Source: Hormiphora californensis (taxonomy: Eukaryota; Ctenophora; Tentaculata; Cydippida; Pleurobrachiidae). Taken from it: 64,000 nucleotides of DNA. The stretch spans positions 70,001-134,000 of the forward strand of contig CM035356.1 of NCBI GenBank assembly GCA_020137815.1, read 5' to 3'. This document shows positions 21,394 through 64,000 of the stretch, piece after piece. The translations under genes were made by a program, and so were the position numbers. The notes beneath the pieces were generated by a model. That model did not search any database. It had not been told where the DNA came from and saw nothing but the letters and a program-made list of their open reading frames with translations. How positions within the stretch are numbered: the stretch's first letter is position 1; each line of letters begins with the position of its first letter.

Positions 21394-24300
21394 CCCTTTG
21401 AGGGCGATAGGTCATATATGACACGGTCCATTCTAGACCGTCTGGAAGGCGCTACATGATGTCTAGGTGGCTAATTTTTTGTCACAAGCTAGTTTTAGGG
21501 ATTTTGAACCCAAAACCACGTCCAAATCTGCTCGGAAAATCGAAGAAATTTTTTTATGGCCCTTCTCGGGAGGCTAATTTAGGCCTTTTTTTAAAAACCC
21601 CTCTCAAATTTTTGTTTTTGAGGGGCACAAATAATCCTTTGAAGGGATAAAACTACTTGACATAACAAATCGAATGCAAAAGACCGCATCAAAAAATATT
21701 GAAAATTGAATGAGTTATTAACGTTTTAGTCGTTGTATCATATATGACTCTATCGTCCGTAAGGGAATTCTAGTAACAAATGTCATTTGTGCAAAAGTAT
21801 GGGTCCAATAGTCAAATTTTATGCTTTGAGGCAGTCTATAGCTATAATTTCTACAATCTTGAACGGTTTTTACTAGAAAAATACCCCAAATTCTACATTT
21901 TGTATCATATATTATACCAAAACTAATTAAAATTAGTAGGCCGGAAAGGTTGCCCTATGATTTGAGCTACCTTTGCCACCGTAACATTCACGGGCTACAG
22001 ACAGGGTATAACAGATGCTTCTTCTATCTTCAAAAGGGAATGTGCCGGTGCCAAAGGTAGCTCAAATCATAGGGCAACCTTTCCGGCCTACTAATTTTAA
22101 TTAGTTTTGGTATAATTTGCATCATTTTTGGGATTTTTTATCCATTTACATGTAGTAGAACAGGTACGGAGAGGCATGGAATCGCGAAATTGCAAAATTT
22201 TCATTTTTGACGTCATTTTGACGTCATAAAATGACGTCACGACGTTATGACGTCATAATGATGACGTCATATCATCGGGATTACCTAGATGAAGATACTG
22301 ACCAAGTTTGAGATCGATTGGATGAGATTTGAGTCCGCTATGGTGAAAAACCCATATCGTCATATCTATTTTTAAACAGTCATAACACTTTAGACGCGTT
22401 TTAAGACCCTTATACGTCTAGTTTTGAAAAATCGCGATATAGTTTCTGAAAGTTCAGACAATTCTCTTTCCATGATATAGTCTTCGTTTTTCGATTAGAA
22501 TCCGTCTTTAGGGTGTAAAATGAGCTCAAAGAAGTTTGATCAGAGTGTAAAAAATGACGACTTTAAGACGTTCTATAGGACGTTTCTGGGGATGTTAGAA
22601 AACTTCACCCCGCTAATAACACAATAATCCAGTAGATCTACAAGCTAGTGAAAACGAGAAGTCTCTATCTCTTTCCGTTTGTTCAGAACCGTGCTCAGAA
22701 AAAGCGTCTCTCCTACGCGCGTATACGCGCGCGCGCGTGTCCGTTACACTGAATCTATAGCAAATGGGACCGGTCTGTAACTTCGGACCCAAATGAGATA
22801 GAGACTTGAAATTTTAAACTTAAGTAAAAGACCCCAAGCCGGGTGTACATTCCAAATTTCAAGTCAATCGGATGAAAGGGGGCGACGTTATAGCCTTCTG
22901 AAATCCGGTTTTTCAGCCAAACACCCATAAAACGTATAACTGCGTTTCTGGCAGCGCTTTTGGGGGGGGGGAATGGCAACCTTTGCGCTTGCCAGCGCAG
23001 TGATGACTCTATCGTCCCAATTGGTAAATTCTCCAAAAACACCCATAGTTCGGGCTAGAAAAGGAGCTAAGAGTCAAATCAGGGCACTAAACTGTGTAGA
23101 ATCATCGCATTAGTGGGGGTAGAGCACATATTTAGGTCGCTATCTTGCCCCCTAATTGAGATAATTGGATAATTAGCCAATTATCTGTCCCGCGCATGCT
23201 AATAAATGAAACTTTGCTTTGGGAAGGAGTTATGAGGCAAATGGGGGCACTAAAATGTGTAGAATCATCACATTAGTGGGGTTAGAGCACATATTTAGGT
23301 CTCTATCTGGACCCCTAATTGAGATAATTAGATAATTAGCTAATTAGTTACCCTCCAGCGCTAAAAAATTAAATTTGGCGGAGTATACAAGAAAAATGGG
23401 GGCACTAAATTGTGTAAAATCGTCGCCTTAGTAGAGGCAGAGCACATAGCTGAGTTTCTATTCCCGCTCCTAATTGAGATAATTGGATAATTAGCTAATT
23501 GACGGTTGCATAATGCCCCCTTTTCACCATAAACCGTGGTTTTTGGCTAATCCTGAGCTCTTTTGTTCAATCTAAGGCCCTTCTAGCATCCCTTTACCCA
23601 TTTGTATCACCTTTGACTCGTTATATACACTAATATAGCACTCTATACAACCCTAGACACCGCCTTCAGCTCTTTAGAACCCTCTTGCTTAATCCTAGAC
23701 CTCTCATAATTTCGAGATCCATACGGCATACACCTTCCTAACCGATTTTTTTGGGATATCCTATTGCTCCTACAAGACGTTCAACCCCTAATGTACTACA
23801 GTTTCCCATTTTATTATTGGACACACAGTTTAGATACCCCCTACATTATTTCTATTTTCTCCTCATCACTCTCACAATCTCATTTGCCACTAAGGAAACC
23901 TCTCATGAACTCCATCGGAAATAAAGATGATCTGTAGAAGGCGTTTAGTATGGTGTATGAGAGGTCTAGCTAGGAGTAGGATGAAGCAAGGGGGTTGTAC
24001 AGAGCTGAAGTCGGCGTCTAGGGTTGTATAGAGTGCTATATTATTGTGTAAAACGAGTCAAAGGTGATATATATATAAATGGGGTAAAGGGATGCCAAAA
24101 GATCCTTAGATTGAAAAAAAGAGCTCAGGATTAGCCAGAAACCACGGTATATGGTGAAAAGGGGGCATTATGCAACCGTCAATTAGCTAATTATCCAATT
24201 ATCTCAATTAGGAGCGGGAATAGAAACTCAGCTATGTGCTCTGCCCCCACTAAGGCGACGATTTTACACATTTTATTGCCCCCATTTGTCTTGTATACTC

Positions 24301-24984
24301 CGCCAAATTTAATTTTTTAGCGCTGGAGGGCAACTAATTAGCTAGTTATCCAATTATCTCAATTAGGGGTCCAGATAGAGACCTAAATATGTGCTCTACC
24401 CCCACTAATGTGATGATTCTACACATTTTAGTGCCCCCATTTGCCTCATAACTCCTTCCCAAAGCAAAGTTTCATTTATTAGCATGCGCGGGACAGATAA
24501 TTGGCTAATTATCCAATTATCTCAATTAGGGGGCAAGATAGCGACCTAAATATGTGCTCTACCCCCACTAATGCGATGATTCTACACAGTTTAGTGCCCT
24601 GATTTGACTCTTAGCTCCTTTTCTAGCCCGAACTATGGGTGTTTTTGGAGAATTTACCAATTGGGACGATAGAGTCATATATGATACAAAATGTAGAATT
24701 TGGGGTATTTTTCTAGTAAAAACCGTTCAAGATTGTAGAAATAATAGCTATAGACTGCCTCAAAGCATAAAATTTGACTATTGGACCCATACTTTTGCAC
24801 AAATGACATTTGTTACTAGAATTCCCTTACGGACGATAGAGTCATATATGACACAGTGGGCCCAGCAAAAACTACATGTCGAAACTCCAAATTTCTTTTT
24901 CGAGGTAGTTTGTGGTGATAATATCAACTTATAAAAGAAAAATTAGAAAGATCTATCGAGCCAATCCTTCTCGTCCTTAAAGGG
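21394..24984. mobile_element. piggyBac-like non-autonomous element
   Basis: The left end reads TTAA then CCCTTTGAGGGCGATAG; the right end is CGTCCTTAAAGGG followed by TTAT, consistent with a TTAA target site mutated at one side. Subterminal palindromes GTCATATATGAC occur near each end. Inner arms 21731-21910 and 24670-24860 are inverted copies. No transposase frame is present. The left arm is interrupted by further insertions, including a small palindrome at about 21931-22120 and a hairpin-ended repeat finishing near 23003. Confidence 0.6.
22995..24665. repeat. 1.67-kb internal palindrome
   Basis: Arms of roughly 750-800 bases are inverted copies: ATTAGTGGGGGTAGAGCACA near 23112 answers TGTGCTCTACCCCCACTAAT near 24552. 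Each arm contains three diverged units of about 200 bases built around CTAATTGAGATAATTGGATAA, so it is a tandem repeat that was itself inverted. The loop near 23740-23930 is short. Nothing in it looks coding. Confidence 0.8.
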
Positions 24985-25059
24985 TTATATAATGTGGATG
25001 AACCTCCAACAATCCATCTTCGTTTACACGCTAATCTCCCCTATTTTTACTAAATAGCG

Positions 25060-26095
25060 ATGGGTAAGAAGTTAAAACTTGGGCAGTCCATAGCCTGGCA
25101 GGCCGACAGTTCTGGATGGGGAGCATACGACAGGGAAGAACAAAGTAAGCTTCAAATACCAGTGATCCTGTAACTTGACATACACAGTTGAGAATCCCTA
25201 TTGCGTTCGTCATTCCCCTAGTTTTATAAAATAGAATTATCGATCCTCCAATTATTTGAGCCCAATTAACAATATTTTCACCACTTCAGAACCCCGAGTA
25301 CAGGTTTCTCCCCGAGGGGACACAACATCGTCCTGGGAAGCGTGGGAGTCAGCCAACGTTGGGAGTTCCTCCTCGAACTGGGGTGGAGGCGATGTTTGGG
25401 GTAATGCTGATGCTACAGCCCCAGCACAAACTGAGTCCAACTACCCCTCTCTATCTGGAAGGCGGGAACCTGAGTATCAAACTCCCTCCCCTCCACCAAA
25501 TGATTTCATACCAGGGTATGCGGGGTTATTCAGTCAGGGAACTGCCTCCTCTTCATCAACATCCTCTGGATTTCGAACTAGCAGCCGTTCTCAATCAGGG
25601 AGACGAAAGGAGAGGGTCAACCCATCAGCGACCCGATCCCTCCGAAATATTTTCAGTATTGAAGAACCAGACCTCGGTCCATCTCAAACCCAGGCTAGTA
25701 ACCCTTATGCCAGTTCAACTAACATCAATAAACCTATTGGTGGGAAGGTGTCATTTGTTCCTCCCTCTGTAACTAATCCACTGGTTCATCCTGCTCCTAA
25801 TAATGCTGATCAGCACCTCCTTGGCATTCTTAGAGAGTCAAAGAGAGTTCAAAAATCTGCACCTCCGAATACGTCCCCTCCTAAAACAAAAACAACATCA
25901 CTGAAGAATTCAAATATCTCGGACAAGTCACCTTCCACACAACTCAAGCAGATGGTTGGAGCTGGTAGTGGAGACATATACAACGAGCTGCTGAAGCAGT
26001 TGGTGGAGTTGGATCGGAGGGATGCAAATAAGGGGAAACACAAGGTGTATGTGATTCAAAACAATTCAATCAAAGTTACTGTAGATTTATCTTGA
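25060..26095 (+). CDS. Unrecognised two-exon protein, low complexity
   Basis: Exon 1, 25060-25144, begins MGKKLKLGQSIAWQAD. GTAAGC follows; the acceptor TTCAG precedes exon 2, 25290-26095. The joined frame is open for 296 residues and the split Lys codon closes correctly. Most of the protein is disordered in appearance: Trp/Gly/Ser-rich near residues 45-70 (SSNWGGGDVWG), Pro/Ser-rich to about 200, then KTTSLKNSN. The end is more ordered, with GDIYNELLKQLVELDRRDA, a likely short helix. RSLRNIFSIEEPDLG is a possible conserved motif. I do not recognise a family. Position between PSMB7 and EDF1 on the same strand gives no functional hint. An AATAAA follows about 45 bases after the stop, which supports a real gene. 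Confidence 0.7.
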
Positions 26096-26141
26096 TTATA
26101 CGAACAGTACTGCTCCCATGTACTATGTAGTCGTGATATAA

Positions 26142-26147
26142 AATAAA
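26142..26147 (+). terminator. Polyadenylation signal of the unrecognised gene
   Basis: AATAAA within ATATAAAATAAATTCC, 47 bases after the stop codon. A second TAAATAAATT is near 26260. Confidence 0.5.
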
Positions 26148-26323
26148 TTCCTTTTTGGAACTTCCTCGTTCTCTAGAGACTAGAGCCTACTGATTTCAGG
26201 CAGAAAACTGTTTTTAACCAACTTTCCGTGTAGTGGACATTTTTATTTGTTGTTTCGTTAAATAAATTTTTGAATTTTCAAATATAAATCAGTTGCTATT
26301 ATTTTTGTTCTGTCTCATGATTA

Positions 26324-26750
26324 TTAAAGTGAGAGTGGACCGACATAGAATTGGACAAGATTGTTGTAGGTACTAGAGAATAGTATAGTTCTCTGAGCAT
26401 TAACAGTTTGCCTTTTCCCGCTTAAAATTGACCCATCCATCACGGAGATATTTTTGTTGCAACGGGAGAATGACGTCACCAATCTATCTCTGTGTTCTCC
26501 CTGTAGGCAGTACATCGGGCATGTCCGAACGCTCACACATGTACAGAATAGCAGAGATAAGAATACAGGAGATAGATGCGTGACGTCATGCTCCCAACAT
26601 AACAAAAGTATCTCAGTGATGGAGGGGTCAATTTTAAGCGGGGAAAAATGCGAAATGCTCAGAGAACTATTTATTTATTTATTTATTATTTAATTCTCTA
26701 CTACCTACAACAATCTTGTCCAATTTTATGTTGGTCCACTCTCAGTTTAA
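26324..26750. repeat. Foldback element, family C, copy 2
   Basis: TTAAAGTGAGAGTGGACC at the left end and GGTCCACTCTCAGTTTAA at the right. The inner words GTTGTAGGTA, AAATTGACCC and ATGACGTCA recur inverted. It lies immediately upstream of EDF1 (ATG at 26789), so it could overlap that promoter. Confidence 0.85.
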
Positions 26751-26788
26751 GGTCGACAATCTTTCTATTAATTAATATTAATAGCAAC

Positions 26789-27298
26789 ATGTCTTCTGAC
26801 TGGCAAACTGCAGATACAGTTCTCTCACGAAGGACCACCGCCAAGGATAGAAAATCTAACTCTGTGAGTCACGTCGTCTATCTGACTCTCTAGCTCTCGC
26901 GTCCGAAGAGCCGTAGCGCCGCCATACGCAGCTCCAGAGAGAGAGCAGAAGCGCGGCTGCCAGCAGATCTGAGAGAGACTCGCTCGAGCCTGAGCGGCCT
27001 CGATCGGCAGCGACGCGGAGCGCAGCGTGAGCTCGCCGAACGAGCGCATCGCGCAGCTCAGGGCGCGTCGGCGAGCCGCCACTCGCTCTCGCAGTCTGTC
27101 GAGCGCTGCTCTCGCGTGTCGTCGCGCCGCGCCGCGCGCGCGCGAGCGCTCGCGCTCTGCGCTGCTCGCTCGATAGCGCGCGACTGCTCCGCGCGACGGC
27201 TATGCGATCGCCGATCTACTAGCGAGCGATCGATGAGAGCTATCTAGCGAGTAGATATCTATGATTATATAGCTATAGCGATTCTATCTATCTCTCTA

Positions 27299-27334
<36 letters not shown>

Positions 27335-28898
27335 TCACACTCACACACTCTCTCCTTTCGCCTATCTCATGTCTTTGTCCTCTTTCTCAGGCGGTAAACA
27401 AAGCTGCTCGATCTGGAAATACGATAACGGAAAAGAAATGTACGTCTCCCAATCTCTTGTCCCAATCCTTTTCTACCCTACAGCTCTCGAGAAGACAGCA
27501 GCTTCTCGGAAGCTGTAGGGGTAGACGTTACTCGTCTTCTAGTGCCACACACATTTGTAAAAGAAATCGATCTTGAAAAGCTTTAAATTGTGTGTGTTTT
27601 TGTAAAAACAATTATTGCATGTGGTGCACATTTTTTGTGCCTACCACGCTAGTGTCTCCTACTATTTCGGGGCTGGGTGATCAGCTAGCTCATAGTGGAA
27701 TGCTATAGACTGTGATTAGGGTAAACCGGGGCAATTCGAACCTCAGGGGCTGTCACGCGGAAATACGACGCGTGACAACTTCAAAAAATCCGAGTTTACA
27801 GTTTCCGAGAATGCAGTATAATAAAATTCTGATGTCCACTGTTTTTACCAAAATCCTTCATTTCACTCCTTTTAGATGGTGCCGGTGGAAACACACAGAA
27901 AGCAATCCAGAAAAACACCGCTAACTTGGACAGAGAAACAGAGGAACTGAAACGTATGTCTTGGTATTTACAGTGGGTTTACAGTATGCACACACAGTAC
28001 GTCAGTACACTGTAACACATACAATCCATGCTGTTTACAGCAAAATAATCACTGATCGAATCATACCCGGCCCTCGGGTATACCCCTGCAGATGAGACAG
28101 TATCAAAGGACTTTAGCGTGCACCTACGAGAGGCTCGGGCCAAATCTGGGCTCACGCAGAAGGACCTGGCACAGGTTAGTGGAATGGCGCGCGGTCGGTA
28201 GCCTGAGAAAAGTGTCTCTTGTCAGCATTTTAAATTGCGCGCGCCCACTCTGCGGTTGTCCACCAGTATTATACAGTCGGGGCCCGATTTAGGGACACCC
28301 TCGGGGGAAAGGCTCTTGTCCACTAAATCGGGGTGTCCACTAAATCGGGGTCAAATAAGGTTACTTTCCTATATCGGGGGAAAAATCCTGTCCCTAAATC
28401 GGGGTGCCACTAAATCGGGGTCCGACTGTAGTACAATTTGTAGTGTTGGTGCCGCTGATACGGTTGCAGGTTGCAGCAACCATAACACTGTATCAGCTAT
28501 GGAATAACCGCTATTCGGAGCTAATAAGAATTGCCTAGCTCGACCCCCTTTTCGCGAGCTACTTTTACAAGTGTAAAGGAGGGTTAGAACATGACAAAAG
28601 AGGAAATATGAACTTCATCAGGCAATGAAATTATATATTTTTCAGAAAATCAACGAAAAGCCCCAAATTGTGGGGGAATATGAGAGCGGTAAGGCTCTCC
28701 CAAACAACCAAATCCAAGTTAAAATGGAGAAAGCTCTTGGTACGTAACCAGGCTCAATAGTTTCAATTTCTATGGACAGTCTCCGGTATAATGAAACGTT
28801 TTAAATTCCAACATCAAACTCTTGTTCTCCTTTCAGGAGTCCATCTACGAGGAAAAGACGCTGGAAAAGCACTTCAGCCTAGGGGAAAAAAGAAGTAG
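26789..28898 (+). CDS. EDF1: Multiprotein bridging factor 1 / EDF1
   Basis: Six exons (26789-26863, 27391-27439, 27876-27953, 28092-28174, 28646-28739, 28837-28898) join in frame to 146 residues; the human protein has 148. The N-terminal MBF1 domain begins [12 protein letters not shown] and contains [15 protein letters not shown] Cro/C1-type helix-turn-helix follows with [15 protein letters not shown], then [18 protein letters not shown] and a Lys-rich tail ending RGKKK. The protein bridges activators to TBP in the nucleus and also binds stalled, collided ribosomes. All key helices are present. Intron 1 carries a GC-rich low-complexity stretch and a CT tract; intron 4 carries a short pogo/mariner-like MITE. 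First Met used, at the same place as in the family. Confidence 0.96.
26885..27335. other. GC-rich low-complexity stretch ending in a CT tract
   Basis: The segment is made of GAGCGC, CTCGCG, GATCGC and AGAGAG-like words, grading to TATCTATCTATC and then (CT)n followed by CACACAC. It has none of the features of a CpG-island promoter (it is inside EDF1 intron 1), and similar sequence occurs beside the CT tracts at 53640-54000 and 60050-60200. Sequencing or consensus error around a dinucleotide repeat is possible. Confidence 0.5.
28274..28428. mobile_element. Tc1/mariner- or pogo-like MITE
   Basis: A 155-bp element begins CAGTCGGGGCCCGATTTAG and ends CTAAATCGGGGTCCGACTG, flanked by TA on both sides. 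Internal ACTAAATCGGGG units repeat in both orientations. It is in EDF1 intron 4. A degraded relative may be at 34190-34320 (GTCCGACTGCAG on the minus strand). Confidence 0.75.
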
Positions 28899-29125
28899 AA
28901 GGAACGTGGTGATGCACACATCACGCTGGGATAGTAGCTAGTAGCGAGTTTGTTGGTTACAAGACTTCGTTTAGAAATGAAGAGAAAATGTTTTTCTAAC
29001 CTATAACACATACTGATTATCATGTTTTTTTGGTTTTGCTCTCTTTCTCCAACAAGTTTTATTTTTTATCATCAGTCCTGCCCATTATGATATTTAATCA
29101 GCTCTGTTTTTAGCACCTCTAGCAC

Positions 29126-50446
<21,321 letters not shown>

Positions 50447-50708
50447 AGAGCTAGGAGATGACTCCGAAAATGAACCCTGAAATGTATTTATTTTCTGTCG
50501 TGGACTATTTTTAAACTTTTACCAAATTCAACAGCTTGTACTCGAAGAAGTTTAATTGAAGGAAAAGTATCTGTGAAAGCGAGAAGAAGATGATAGAGAC
50601 TCACAAATAGACACTATATAATATGATATAGTATATCTGATCGGTCCCGTGATTTTCTAGCCACTCAGCTACTACAGAAGTTGGTGTTGTTACTTAACTA
50701 AAACTCTT

Positions 50709-51426
50709 GGTGACATAGACACCGTGCGCAACCAAGATTGAGCTCACACACAGGTGTCTGCTCCGCCTCAAAAAGGGTCGTTTCTTTCAAGGGATGTTGC
50801 ACGCGATCCACTGGACCGATTTGCATCCGGTTTGTCGCAAAAGACTACAAATGATCCTAATATACTGGAAAATACCCGATAAGTTTGTCTGTCAACAGGA
50901 AGTGGGTCAAAATTGACACTAAAGTCAAACCTATAATCTGGCTTCCGAGAGTTTCTGCACTACACCCATGCGATTTAGAAGATATTGGGAGATATTTTGA
51001 TGCAATTAGCATCAGCTATTTAATGCCGGGTATTTTCCAGTACTCACAAGAGTTCAACCTATCTTCTGATACCCTCAGATCCATTCTACACCGTCTGGGA
51101 GTGGTGCAAAAAGGCTCGGAAGCCAGATTATAGATTTGACTTCAGTGTCAATTTTGACCCACTTCCTGTTGACAGACAAACTTCTCGGGTATTTTCCAGT
51201 AAACTAGGACCAATTTGTAGTCTTTTGCAACAAACCGGATGCAAATCGGTCCAGTGGATCACGTGCAATTTGGCTTGAAAGACACGACCCCTGTCAAAGC
51301 ATTGGCCTGACCCTATTCTCATTCTGTGGTCAGAGCATTGGCCTGACAGCACGACCCTTTTTTAGGGGGCGGAGCGGACACCTATGTGCGAGCTCGATCT
51401 CGCACGCACTAGGTGTCAATGTCACC
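50709..51426. mobile_element. 718-bp TIR element flanked by 13-bp direct repeats
   Basis: AACTAAAACTCTT occurs at 50696-50708 and again at 51427-51439. Between them the sequence begins GGTGACATAGACACC and ends GGTGTCAATGTCACC. The arms are similar over about 250 bases. It lies between the hnRNP U-like gene and FBXO8. Thirteen bases is long for a DNA-transposon target duplication. Confidence 0.75.
51291..51349. mobile_element. 59-bp minimal transposon, nested
   Basis: CACGACCC flanks both sides (51283-51290, 51350-51357). The element consists almost only of two end sequences containing AGCATTGGCCTGAC. It is inserted in the right arm of the 718-bp element and shares ends with the 3-kb element at 52375-55373. 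Confidence 0.8.
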
Positions 51427-52105
51427 AACTAAAACTCTTAGTAAGAGATTCCATACGGAGGTCACAATACCTTTACTTTACACTCAGATAAAAGTTAAAG
51501 AGTGCTGAATTATATCCGATGACACATTTATTTTTACCCTAATTTAACTGATTACCTTTTCATTATAACACAACGCCAAAATATGCTATGTACATTATTG
51601 TAAGCATTGCTAAATAATGTAAATTGAAATATGTTGTAGTTTGACTCAAACTTTGAGGTAGAGGTCGACACACACCATTCAACAAATTTGGAGCATACTT
51701 TGGCGTTGTTTTGACTTTTAATAGGAAGATTTGGAATTGGGAAAAGGAAAATATAGAAAGATATAATACAAGCACTTTTCATGACAATAATTAATTACTG
51801 CACATGTGGGCAGTATGTACATATAAATCTGTTGAATTTTCACCTCGATATACGAGGGTAGAAGAAAGCATTGTCTGTTAGCACCGACCCAATCTGAGCA
51901 CACTGTCAAAAGGGGTGTGGCGACACCAGACAGGTATACTGGAGGACACATCAAGATGTATCGACACTTCGTTGTGGCTCCGAACACAACAATTATTAAC
52001 TCTCACATAATTTCAAATGTCCATGATTTACACACAAGAAACGGAGATCAAATAGAGCAGCAATTGAGTTGTCTAGTAGACCGTTAACACCGCAAGGTTG
52101 TCACG

Positions 52106-63030
<10,925 letters not shown>

Positions 63031-64000
63031 CTGAAGAAAATGGGGGGTTCGATATTAGGCGCCCACAAACAACGGTGAACGGATCTAACAAAACTATTTA
63101 ATGAATGATAGTCCCCATACCGCGCGACCCAAAAAAAAGTAAGGGTACGTTGGCCTTCTTTTCTCCCAGAATTTTAATTTCGATCACTCTGATATTTTGT
63201 CACAATATTTGTATGGTTACTCATTCGAGGAATCCGGAGTTTCAAAACACAAAAGTGTGAAGTTCATGAATGAACCCATTTTTTCGTTTTTCGGGTTTTT
63301 CCACGTTTTCTCATGGTTAAATTAAATTTTATTCTTAAAAATAGCAACCATGCATTAGAGTAAACTATAATAAATGGCAATCCGAGTTTTTATTAAAAAT
63401 GGATCAAGTTTAGTTGGTGAAATAAATGATTAAAAAACGGTCATTTTTACCAAACATCGATTTTAACCCGTTTTGACAAGAAATTGGTAAATTCAGGCGC
63501 TAAAAATTCGTACGGCCATTACACTTGATCGATATTGATGTTAGCCAGAATTTCGGCTCTCTATCTAAAAATTCATTTTTACGACTGGAATGAATCCTGA
63601 ATGAACTTGAAAACAAGAAAACTATTCCAAACCGGAATTTCACAATCGCCTTTGGGTAACGATTTCCTTTCAAACGCGACTAATTTTAGTTCAATTGGAC
63701 CACCACAAGAGACACAGTGGCTACTTTTCCGACACTAGGTCTGGTCAAGTGACCCCTATTGAACCGCTAGCGTCATTAATAAGTGTCAATAAGCAGGTGT
63801 AACGGTCGCGTATCACGTATCACATCTGCTAATTAGGACGGTATACCGATACATCGTCCGTTAGAATGTAAGTTCTCTTGCTAACACGTCATAATTTGAT
63901 GGGGATCACATGACCCAACCTAGGCTTGGCAAACTGGTCACTGTGATTCTTGTGGTGATCCAATTAAGCTCAAACTGGTCGCGTTCGAAAGAAAATCGAT
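63031..64000. other. Gene-free right edge
   Basis: This should be FBXO8 intron or upstream DNA. I searched the minus strand for the expected N-terminal coding sequence of FBXO8 and did not find it. The sequence is AT-rich, with no clear repeat arm. Confidence 0.45.

Overview
The window is eukaryotic DNA, most likely from a sponge or another early-branching animal. Every recognised gene has GT-AG introns, and its best match by remembered family sequence is an animal nuclear gene: TMCO1, PSMB7, EDF1, an hnRNP U-like gene and FBXO8. A secreted SUEL lectin and one intact hAT transposase are also present. The sponge assignment is inference from gene content, small introns and dense short transposons; no rRNA or marker gene proves it. 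Exon boundaries below were assembled by hand, and each joined reading frame closes without a frame error.

Layout. 1-2.8 kb: 5' part of TMCO1 on the minus strand, with the rest beyond the left edge. 3-11 kb: gene-poor DNA with foldback elements, a degenerate reverse-transcriptase fragment and LINE pieces. 11.26-21.09 kb: complete PSMB7 (proteasome beta-2) on the plus strand. One PSMB7 intron holds a 2.3 kb palindromic array of 10-bp GGCG units; another holds a complete intronless gene on the opposite strand for a polyketide/fatty-acid-synthase-like protein whose ketosynthase active site is lost while its acyltransferase and carrier-protein motifs are intact. 21.4-25.0 kb: a piggyBac-like element with a large internal palindrome. 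25.06-26.1 kb: an unrecognised two-exon gene. 26.8-28.9 kb: complete EDF1/MBF1. 29.1-50.4 kb: a very long hnRNP U-like gene (11 coding exons, 1727 residues) whose third intron contains an antisense SUEL lectin gene. 52.1-63.0 kb: FBXO8 on the minus strand (7 exons seen, first exon outside the window), with a 3 kb element and a 2.56 kb hAT transposon in its introns.

The gene set is mostly housekeeping (ER membrane protein, proteasome, transcription coactivator, RNA-binding scaffold, ubiquitin/Arf adaptor) with no evident shared pathway. The two nested antisense genes are the likely lineage-specific functions. Most non-coding sequence consists of inverted-repeat elements, many nested, several with clear target-site duplications. 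Some low-complexity GA/CT tracts and one duplicated block look as if they could be assembly artefacts.
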